The notes below the pieces were generated by a model, which was not told the origin of the DNA, made no database searches, and saw only the letters and a list, made by a program, of their open reading frames with translations. From Bacteroidales bacterium UBA4073 (GTDB taxonomy: Bacteria > Bacteroidota > Bacteroidia > Bacteroidales > Tenuifilaceae), in the NCBI GenBank assembly GCA_002383425.1, contig DFYV01000116.1:1-7504 (forward strand): 7,504 bases of DNA, given 5' to 3'. Numbering within the stretch: position 1 is the first letter of the stretch; each line of letters begins with the position of its first letter. This document shows positions 1 through 5,075 of this stretch, one piece after another. Position numbers and translations under genes: made by a program.

Positions 1-23
1 TTTCATCTGTTTAAATTTATACA
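1..23. repeat. Left copy of 23-bp terminal direct repeat
   Basis: The first 23 bases are identical to the last 23 (7482-7504). A third copy with one mismatch lies at 159-181. At the right end the block is the start codon and leader of the minus-strand lipoprotein gene. Here too it reads ATGAAA on the minus strand (positions 6 to 1), so a second minus-strand gene with the same leader could begin at this edge. A circular overlap or an assembly break are alternatives. Confidence 0.8.
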
Positions 24-310
24 AGTTATTAATTTTCATATTTTATTTTTTTAACCGCAAAGGTCGCAAAGGAGCCGCAAAGGTCGCAGAGTCTTTTCTT
101 TGCGGTCTTTGCGTAAAACTTAGCGTTCTTTGCGGTTTCTTATTTTATCTGTTTATATTTTCGTCTGTTTAAATTTATACAAGTTATTTTATTTTTTTAA
201 CCGCAAAGGTCGCAAAGGAGTCGCAAAGGTCGCAGAGTCTTTTCTTTGCAGTCGTTGCGTAAAAACTTGGCGTTCTTTGCAGTTTCTTTTTTCCATCTGT
301 TTATATTTTA
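1..310. repeat. Tandem pair of CGCAAAG-type palindromic repeats
   Basis: Two head-to-tail copies of one unit are seen, 1-158 and 159-about 309. The second lacks about ten bases near position 31-41 of the first. Each starts with a TCTGTTTAAATTTATACAAG block and then carries a long imperfect palindrome with outer arms AACCGCAAAG (53-62, 199-208) and CTTTGCGGTT (128-137) or CTTTGCAGTT (275-284). Inside are repeated GCAAAGGTCGCA motifs on the left and TTTGCG motifs on the right. Each copy could fold into a hairpin as RNA or single-stranded DNA. Palindromes of this flavour are common between Bacteroidota genes, and their role is unsettled. The 62-codon open frame at 130-318 lies within the repeat and is not a believable gene. 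Confidence 0.85.
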
Positions 311-510
311 GGTACTAATGCAATTTTAGTGGAAAACATCAAAGCAAACTCATATTACACTCGGGTTAACAAATTAATAAGTACGATTATGTTAAAACCC
401 TACAAATAATCTAATAAATATTTGATAATATGTTAGTTAGTGAGACAATGAGCCATTTCTTCCACAAAATTGGTGGTAGAACCTTAATTTATAAAGATGA
501 TTGCAGATGT

Positions 511-547
511 CCTTTATCTTTTAACCTTTATCCTTTATCCTTTATCC
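511..547. repeat. CCTTTAT heptamer microsatellite
   Basis: CCTTTAT occurs at 511-517, 525-531, 532-538 and 539-545, the last three in perfect tandem, followed by CCTTG. Similar CCTTTATCC/TTTAACC tracts occur between genes in some Bacteroidota. No function is evident; slippage could vary the copy number. Confidence 0.75.
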
Positions 548-687
548 TTGAACCTCGAATCCGTCTCCGCTATGCAAGGATAGATTTTTTAAGTATCACC
601 TAAACTTATACATCTAATATTCAATCACATAATGCTTATAAAGTTACACATAGTAAACACATTTTGCTAAAATTTGCTAAAATTTTG

Positions 688-718
688 TAGGTTTGGGCTA
701 AAATGAATTTCAAACCTA
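688..718. promoter_or_regulatory. 8-bp inverted repeat just upstream of OPT
   Basis: TAGGTTTG (688-695) and CAAACCTA (711-718) form a perfect inverted repeat with a 15-base spacer. It ends 12 bases before the OPT start codon. A tandem TTTGCTAAAA decamer lies just before it. It could be a repressor operator, or a 5'-UTR hairpin affecting translation of the transporter. Either role is inference. Confidence 0.4.
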
Positions 719-730
719 AACTATAAATCT

Positions 731-2719
731 ATGTCGCACGAACCTGTTGAAAAAATCAAAGGACTTCCGGAAAATGCCTACACAGAGCTCCGTGAAGGTG
801 AAGAGTATCAACCTATAATGCCTCCCCATAAGGTTGTACCAGAAGTGACCACCTGGAGTGTTATATGGGGATTGATAATGGCCATTATATTTTCAGCTGC
901 TGCTGCATACTTAGGCTTAAAGATAGGTCAGGTTTTTGAGGCTGCCATACCTATTGCCATCATTGCCGTTGGCTTATCGACCCTTGCCAAGCGGAAAGGT
1001 GCTTTGGGTGAAAATGTGATTATCCAGTCCATTGGGGCCAGTTCGGGTGTAATTGTGGCAGGAGCAATTTTTACGTTGCCCGCACTCTACATTCTAAACC
1101 TCGAAGCCCAATTTTTCCAGGTTTTTCTGTCATCGCTATTTGGTGGCATACTTGGAATACTGTTTCTTATACCGTTCCGCAAGTATTTTGTTGCCGACAT
1201 GCACGGCAAGTTACCCTTCCCTGAGGCAACTGCCACCACGGAAGTGCTGGTATCGGGCGAAAAGGGAGGGAAGCAGGCCAGGCTTTTGGTCATTAGCGGA
1301 TTAATTGGCGGGATTTACGATTTCATTATTGCCACTTTTGGCTGGTGGAGTGAGGTGGTTACCACCCGGATTATTCCAATCGGTGAAATGCTTGCCGAAA
1401 AAGCGAAATTAGTATTTAAGGTAAACGTTGGCGCTGCCGTCATGGGTATTGGCTACATCATTGGTCTAAAATACACGGCTATCATTGCTGCCGGTTCGTT
1501 TGTGGGATGGTTTGTAATAATCCCCATCATCAACTACTTTGCCCCGGGGTTAACTGCAGCTGTGGGCAGCAACATAACTTTAACGGTTGGGCAAATGAGC
1601 GCAGAAGAAATTTTCACCAACTACGTACGTCCAATAGGTATTGGAGGAATTGCCATGGCTGGCATAATCGGGATTATTCGTTCAAGCGGTATTATACGCA
1701 AGGCTTTTAGCTTAGCCTTTAACGAGCTCACGGGCAAACACTCGGCTATTCCGAAAGAGGAGCTTCGTACCCGTCGCGATCTCCCCATGTCCATAATTGC
1801 CGGCGGAATACTGCTAACAACCATCCTGCTATTGGTTTTCTTCCATTTTGGTGTTGTTCATAATATCACTCATGCCCTGATTGCTCTGGGAATTGTAATG
1901 ATTATTGCTTTTCTGTTTACCACAGTAGCAGCCAATGCCATTGCAATTGTGGGCACCAACCCCGTTTCGGGCATGACGCTTATGACCCTTATTATCACCT
2001 CGTTGGTTATGGTTTCTGCTGGACTTTCAGGGACATCGGGGATGGTTGCTGCACTGATAATTGGTGGTGTGGTATGTACTGCCCTTTCCATGGCTGGAGG
2101 CTTTATTACTGACCTCAAGATTGGCTACTGGTTAGGCTCGTCGCCTTACAAACAGCAAACCTGGAAATTTCTTGGAACACTCGTTTCGGCTGCAACAGTT
2201 GGCGGCGTAATTATCTTACTTAACCAAACCTACGGATTCACCGGTAAAGATGCTCTTGTTGCACCGCAGGCCAACGCCATGGCTGCCGTTATTGAGCCAA
2301 TGATGAGTGGTAAACCAGCACCATGGGCACTTTATGCTGCCGGCGCTTTCCTTTCGCTTATACTTACCATGATTGATGTTCCAGCCCTTGCCTTTTCGTT
2401 GGGTATGTTTATCCCTTTGCAGCTAAACACACCTCTGCTGGTTGGTGGCATAATAGCCTACATCGTTTCCACCCGTTCAAAAGATGAATTGTTAAACAGA
2501 GCACGAAAAGAGCGTGGAACGCTAATTGCATCGGGCTTTATTGCCGGTGGCGCACTTATGGGAGTGATAAGCGCCTTGTTACGGTTTGGCGGTATAAACT
2601 ACGTGAATGCTGAATGGTTCGAATCGCACTCTGCCGAAATTCTGGGCTTGGTGATGTTTCTAATACTTTGCGGATACTTAATTTGGGAAAGTTTAAGAGC
2701 CAAAAAAGAGGAAGAGTAA
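731..2719 (+). CDS. OPT-family oligopeptide transporter
   Basis: This is a polytopic inner-membrane protein of 662 residues, the usual length for prokaryotic OPT transporters. The family imports oligopeptides, or metal chelates in some branches, probably by proton coupling. Visible evidence: a polar N-terminus (1-40), then about 16 hydrophobic segments, starting with 42-62 that runs into the SAAAAYLGLKIGQVFEAAIP stretch at 55-74. The family signature NPVSGMT is at residues 410-416, preceded by AANAIAIVGT. Loops carry KLPFPEATAT (160-169) and GGFITDLKIGYWLGSSP (456-472), both typical of bacterial members. The C-terminal tail is charged (RAKKEEE). The ATG at 731 gives the expected short cytoplasmic head; no strong Shine-Dalgarno is present, as is normal in this phylum. 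The substrate cannot be read from sequence. The downstream pepT supports peptide import. Confidence 0.95.
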   Translation: MSHEPVEKIKGLPENAYTELREGEEYQPIMPPHKVVPEVTTWSVIWGLIMAIIFSAAAAYLGLKIGQVFEAAIPIAIIAVGLSTLAKRKGALGENVIIQSIGASSGVIVAGAIFTLPALYILNLEAQFFQVFLSSLFGGILGILFLIPFRKYFVADMHGKLPFPEATATTEVLVSGEKGGKQARLLVISGLIGGIYDFIIATFGWWSEVVTTRIIPIGEMLAEKAKLVFKVNVGAAVMGIGYIIGLKYTAIIAAGSFVGWFVIIPIINYFAPGLTAAVGSNITLTVGQMSAEEIFTNYVRPIGIGGIAMAGIIGIIRSSGIIRKAFSLAFNELTGKHSAIPKEELRTRRDLPMSIIAGGILLTTILLLVFFHFGVVHNITHALIALGIVMIIAFLFTTVAANAIAIVGTNPVSGMTLMTLIITSLVMVSAGLSGTSGMVAALIIGGVVCTALSMAGGFITDLKIGYWLGSSPYKQQTWKFLGTLVSAATVGGVIILLNQTYGFTGKDALVAPQANAMAAVIEPMMSGKPAPWALYAAGAFLSLILTMIDVPALAFSLGMFIPLQLNTPLLVGGIIAYIVSTRSKDELLNRARKERGTLIASGFIAGGALMGVISALLRFGGINYVNAEWFESHSAEILGLVMFLILCGYLIWESLRAKKEEE

Positions 2720-2727
2720 ATACTTGC

Positions 2728-2751
2728 TAAATGTCGAGTTTATGGCATTTA
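2728..2751 (+). terminator. Weak stem-loop after the OPT gene
   Basis: TAAATGTC (2728-2735) pairs with GGCATTTA (2744-2751) around an 8-base loop, nine bases after the OPT stop. The 8-bp stem includes one G-U pair and is A/T-rich. It is followed by AATTTATG rather than a clear T run, so it is a poor intrinsic terminator and might only protect the mRNA 3' end. Confidence 0.35.
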
Positions 2752-2757
2752 AATTTA

Positions 2758-2961
2758 TGAGTCCACTCTAAAAAGTCATTTTTTGTTTAACCTCAGAGTT
2801 AACATAGGAAACACAAAAAACCCACGATACGCTTCGCTATGGGGCAGGCATAGAGAACTATTTAGTGTTGAAAATCAATACCCTGAGGCATTCTGCGTAA
2901 ATTCTTTGCGGTTCTCAGCGGTTAAAAGATTTCAGTTTTTGTGCTTTTTAGAGTCGGCTCA
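2758..2961. mobile_element. MITE-like element with 18-bp terminal inverted repeats
   Basis: The left end TGAGTCCACTCTAAAAAG (2758-2775) and the right end CTTTTTAGAGTCGGCTCA (2944-2961) are inverted copies matching at 16 of 18 positions. Just inside, both arms carry TTTAACC-type sequence: GTTTAACCTCAGAG on the left, and CTCAGCGGTTAAAA with TTCTTTGCGG on the right. These resemble the CGCAAAG palindromes at the window start. The 204-bp element has no credible gene; the 60-codon frame at 2783-2965 simply spans it. I found no target-site duplication: the flanks are TA on the left and TT on the right. It may be a non-autonomous transposon remnant or a REP-like palindromic repeat. Confidence 0.6.
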
Positions 2962-3008
2962 TTGATAATTTCAAAGTGTAGAAAGATTCGGGTACTTTTG
3001 AAATATTT

Positions 3009-3024
3009 ACCCGCTAAGGTGGGT
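3009..3024 (+). terminator. Small stem-loop before the cassette
   Basis: ACCCGC (3009-3014) pairs with GGTGGGT (3019-3024, using a G-U pair) around a TAAG loop, followed by TTAGTTTAAT. It could be a weak terminator that insulates the cassette from OPT read-through, or an outer part of the left recombination site. Little else supports it. Confidence 0.25.
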
Positions 3025-3031
3025 TTAGTTT

Positions 3032-3161
3032 AATAAGCAGTATATAATATTGGGGGTCAGATAGTTACACTATGGCTCGCGTCTTGCATCATGGTTCTTA
3101 CCACGAACAAGTACGTAGCCTGAAAACCCCCAATGTTTCATACCGCTAACCGTTAGGGGCA
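3032..3161 (+). other. Left attC-like recombination site
   Basis: The site runs from a left core AATAAGC (3032-3038) to a right core GTTAGGGGCA (3152-3161). Inner arms ATTGGGGGT (3049-3057) and ACCCCCAAT (3126-3134) are perfect inverted repeats, and AGCAGTAT (3036-3043) pairs largely with ATACCGCT (3140-3147). The order matches the right site at 4873-5010 closely: AAY to GTT spans 123 bases here and 124 there. The 22 bases at 3142-3163 match 4991-5012 at 20 positions. Integron attC sites have this imperfect-palindrome layout ending in GTTRRRY, with recombination at G/TT. This site is unusual: the AAC and GTT of the right half are separated by one base, and the far-left arm (TTTAAT) does not pair with GTTAGGGG. 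A remnant of an earlier cassette would explain the latter. Confidence 0.55.
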
Positions 3162-3193
3162 ATACCTAAAAAACCTTAAAACAGTCGATTCAG

Positions 3194-3226
3194 TTTATCA
3201 TTTTTGATACTATTATTGTATATTTG
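3194..3226 (+). promoter_or_regulatory. Candidate Bacteroidota promoter of the cassette operon
   Basis: TATATTTG at 3219-3226 fits the Bacteroidota -7 consensus TAnnTTTG exactly. A weak -33 candidate, TTTA (3194-3197), lies 21 bases upstream. Transcription would start about 15 bases before the first cassette gene at 3248. The element lies inside the cassette, so the operon would carry its own promoter. Confidence 0.5.
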
Positions 3227-3247
3227 GTGTATGAATCATGAAGAAAT

Positions 3248-3979
3248 ATGAGCAAACTACCTAAAGCACCGTTAGTTGAGGTTGTTTTTGAACTTAGATG
3301 GAAAATCATAAATAAGGCTGACCTATCTAAGATTCCGTATCTATATGGTGATATTTACGCTCAACTAAAGAATAAATATCCGTTTAGGGAAAGTATTGTT
3401 CCCCCAGAAATTCCAATTGACATTCTAATAAATCAACCTGTTCATAGATTCAGAACCGCTCCGAATGAATATCCATTATTTCAAGTTGGACCTGGTCTAA
3501 TTACTTTAAACACCATTGACAGTAAGTATTACTGGGAAACCTTCTTAAAAGATGCAGAAGAGTTAATAAGTTCATTTCTTGAAATGTTTCCACTTCAAGG
3601 GAATGACAAACTGAATCCAAGTATATTATTTATTGACTTCTTCTCATTTGACTTTGAAAAGAATGATGTTCATCAGTTTATTAATGAGAATTTTAAGATT
3701 AATTTCAGTCAATCCTTTATAAAAGAAACAAAGAACCCTATCGATATTAATATAGGTTTCTATTATGAAATTCCCTTAGGTAATTTATCAGTAATTTTTA
3801 ATAAAGGAAGAAATACAAACCAAACCGAAGGTATTGTTATGCAAACAAGAATTAATGGTATATCTGTTAATCCCCAAATTGAAGATTTACTATTATGGCT
3901 TCAACAATCACACGAAACTTGTAGTGAAATATTTAAAAACCTAACAGAGGGGAAATTGTACGAATCATTTAAATCATAA
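3248..3979 (+). CDS. TIGR04255-family protein, cassette gene 1
   Basis: This 243-aa soluble protein is recognised as TIGR04255, a family with a sporadic distribution and no established activity. The N-terminus MSKLPKAPLVEVVFELRW (1-18) is the family's most typical block. It is followed by FRTAPNEYPLFQVGPGLITL (68-87) with NTIDSKYYWETF after it, matching the usual 'Q-GPG-T-N ... Y-WE-F' region. The C-terminal helix LLLWLQQSHETCSEIFKNLT (214-233) followed by EGKLYESF is also typical. The length is close to the family norm, so it appears intact. No signal peptide or membrane segment is seen. ATG 3248 is chosen because upstream ATGs at 3231 and 3238 are out of frame and stop at once. It leads a three-gene operon behind a TATATTTG element. 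Codon use is strongly A/T-biased (ATT, AAT, TTA). Function is unknown; a role in defence or stress is only a guess. Confidence 0.85.
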   Translation: MSKLPKAPLVEVVFELRWKIINKADLSKIPYLYGDIYAQLKNKYPFRESIVPPEIPIDILINQPVHRFRTAPNEYPLFQVGPGLITLNTIDSKYYWETFLKDAEELISSFLEMFPLQGNDKLNPSILFIDFFSFDFEKNDVHQFINENFKINFSQSFIKETKNPIDINIGFYYEIPLGNLSVIFNKGRNTNQTEGIVMQTRINGISVNPQIEDLLLWLQQSHETCSEIFKNLTEGKLYESFKS

Positions 3980-3983
3980 CATT

Positions 3984-4328
3984 ATGATACCTATTCTCTT
4001 AGACTTACCATCTTGTAACCAGGAAATCAATAAAAATAAAATTGAGTTCTTGACTTCTGTTACCACGTTTGTAAAAAATGAGGATATTCCATTTTCAGGT
4101 AATCGATTTAGCAACTATAATAAAAGTTTTAGCTACTATAACTATTTTAATATAGGGACTACCATTATTTCAGAATCATCTATTGAAATACCTACCACAA
4201 GTATTGATTTTGTTGGATTATATAATGATAACTATGACATTGTAATAAAATTACCAGCTGTGAAGTCTTTAACTAAAAAAGTTAGAATTAAGTCAATAAC
4301 AAAATTTTCACCAAGAATTATTCTTTAA
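3984..4328 (+). CDS. Unrecognised small protein, cassette gene 2
   Basis: I do not recognise this 114-aa protein. It begins four bases after the stop of cassette gene 1 and ends two bases before cassette gene 3, so it is almost certainly translated as part of the same operon. It is rich in Ser, Asn, Ile and Tyr, with an aromatic, polar patch NRFSNYNKSFSYYNYF (40-55). The C-terminus is basic (KSLTKKVRIKSITKFSPRIIL, last 21 residues, quoted in part). There is no signal peptide, clear membrane helix or catalytic motif. Alternating hydrophobic residues (TTIISESSIEI, SIDFVGLY, YDIVIKLP) suggest a small beta-rich fold. It could be a partner of the TIGR04255 protein, or an immunity or adaptor subunit; both are guesses. 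Base composition matches the other cassette genes. Confidence 0.8.
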   Translation: MIPILLDLPSCNQEINKNKIEFLTSVTTFVKNEDIPFSGNRFSNYNKSFSYYNYFNIGTTIISESSIEIPTTSIDFVGLYNDNYDIVIKLPAVKSLTKKVRIKSITKFSPRIIL

Positions 4329-4330
4329 TT

Positions 4331-4864
4331 ATGGAATATATTTGGTACTCAAAGATTGACAGTGTAAATGATTTACAACAAGGAGATTTTATTCCTAATT
4401 GTCCTATTTTAGTGCCTCCCGCATCTTTAAATGTGGAAGAGCCTGAGATTGAAATAAAACTCATCGATTCTATTGTATTATCACAATCGTGTGACTTAGC
4501 TAATAGAAATATTGATATTGTTTTAGTTTGTCCTTATTATTCTTTAAAAACGTTTATTCAATCACTTCCTACCGAACAAACTAGTTCAAAAAAAGCGGTT
4601 AACAGAACAATTGATAATTTAAGAAAAGGCTTTTTATCAGGTTATCATTTACTCAATAAATCATCTGACTATTTTGAAGATTATCAGGTTGTTGACTTTC
4701 GAAATGTTTATGGCATACAGATTGACTCACTGTTAGATATTTGCAAGACACTTAAAGACCGCATACGCCTTTTACCTCCATACCGAGAGCATTTGTCCCA
4801 ATCATTTGCACGTTATTTTATGAGAGTTGGTTTACCTCAAGATATATTAATTGAAGGATATTAG
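4331..4864 (+). CDS. SQSCDL-motif hypothetical protein, cassette gene 3
   Basis: This 177-aa soluble protein resembles a hypothetical family that I recall seeing next to TIGR04255 genes, but I cannot name a domain model. Visible landmarks are QQGDFIPNCP (16-25), IVLSQSCDL (48-56), VLVCPYY (64-70) and a strongly patterned C-terminus, LLPPYREHLSQSFARYFMRV (137-156) followed by GLP. The three Cys at 24, 54 and 67 sit in NCP, SCDL and VCP contexts; a metal site or redox role is possible but unproven. It has no signal peptide or membrane helix. The start is two bases after the stop of gene 2, indicating translational coupling. The stop is 8 bases before the attC-like site, as expected for the last gene in a cassette. 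The frame looks complete. Confidence 0.8.
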   Translation: MEYIWYSKIDSVNDLQQGDFIPNCPILVPPASLNVEEPEIEIKLIDSIVLSQSCDLANRNIDIVLVCPYYSLKTFIQSLPTEQTSSKKAVNRTIDNLRKGFLSGYHLLNKSSDYFEDYQVVDFRNVYGIQIDSLLDICKTLKDRIRLLPPYREHLSQSFARYFMRVGLPQDILIEGY

Positions 4865-4872
4865 AAAAGTAC

Positions 4873-5010
4873 TGCCCCAAACAAGCGTTGCATGACAAAC
4901 TGGCTACCTGCCGATTAGCAAACGAGTCGGCTTTTGCAAGACTTCGTGTCGGGGGATTGAAACGCTGTTTCAATTTCCAGTTCGCCACCCACCGCCAACC
5001 GTTATGGGCA
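4873..5010 (+). other. Right attC-like recombination site
   Basis: This 138-bp imperfect palindrome starts with TGCCCCAAAC (4873-4882) and ends with GTTATGGGCA (5001-5010). The left half reads AAACAAGCGTTGCATG; the right half reads ACCGCCAACCGTTATGGG. Perfect inner arms AACTGG (4898-4903) and CCAGTT (4977-4982) enclose a long interior. The interior holds its own hairpin, ATTGAAAC/GTTTCAAT (4956-4963 and 4967-4974) with a GCT loop, plus a smaller CCGATT/AGTCGG pairing. The size falls in the range of large attC sites. It differs from the canonical form in having a one-base gap between AAC and GTT and a branched interior. As an attC it would terminate the cassette and be recombined at G/TT (5001/5002). 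A non-integron palindromic repeat is the main alternative. Confidence 0.6.
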
Positions 5011-5075
5011 ATTTGACAGATAAAACATAATACAAATCACAAATCACTTAACGCTAAACACAAAAATCAACCACC

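Larger units (their letters stand above)
311..730. other. Non-coding spacer upstream of the OPT gene
   Basis: I see no credible gene in this stretch. It is A/T-rich with stops in all frames. Its recognisable contents are a CCTTTAT microsatellite (511-547), a tandem TTTGCTAAAA decamer (663-672 and 673-682) and an inverted repeat (688-718). No clean TAnnTTTG element was found at a convincing distance from the OPT start, although TAAAATTTTG at 678-687 resembles one with two extra bases. Confidence 0.6.
3152..5001 (+). mobile_element. Putative integron-type gene cassette with three genes
   Basis: The interval between the G/TT points of the two attC-like sites is 1849 bases. It holds only a short leader, three co-directional genes spaced by 4 and 2 bases, and the right attC-like site, which starts 8 bases after the last stop codon. 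This is the compact layout of an integron cassette. The left arm of the right site, TGCCCCAAAC (4873-4882), matches the reverse complement of the cassette's own first bases (GTTAGGGGCA, 3152-3161) at 9 of 10 positions, against 8 of 10 for the next site (GTTATGGGCA). That is what a closed circular cassette predicts. The genes are much more A/T-rich than the flanking OPT and pepT genes. There is no integrase here, so it would be a lone or distal cassette. Three genes is large for a cassette. Confidence 0.6.

Noticed and set aside
1..310. CRISPR array
   Set aside because: There are only two long units with near-identical content and no unique spacers, and no cas genes are nearby.
130..318. 62-codon plus-strand open frame
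   Set aside because: It lies entirely within the tandem palindromic repeat and has no homology signal that I recognise.
2783..2965. 60-codon plus-strand open frame
   Set aside because: It coincides with the inverted-repeat element and its translation shows no protein-like pattern.
4956..4974. ATTGAAAC-GCT-GTTTCAAT hairpin as the terminator of the cassette operon
   Set aside because: The stem is A/T-rich, and it is followed by TTCCAG rather than a T run. It is better explained as part of the recombination-site interior.
3032..5010. Reading the two palindromes as ends of an insertion sequence
   Set aside because: They are in direct, not inverted, orientation, no transposase lies between them, and no target duplication is visible.
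5013..5018. TTGACA as a sigma70-type -35 box for pepT
   Set aside because: No TATAAT-like box lies 16-18 bases downstream, and this phylum uses a different promoter consensus.
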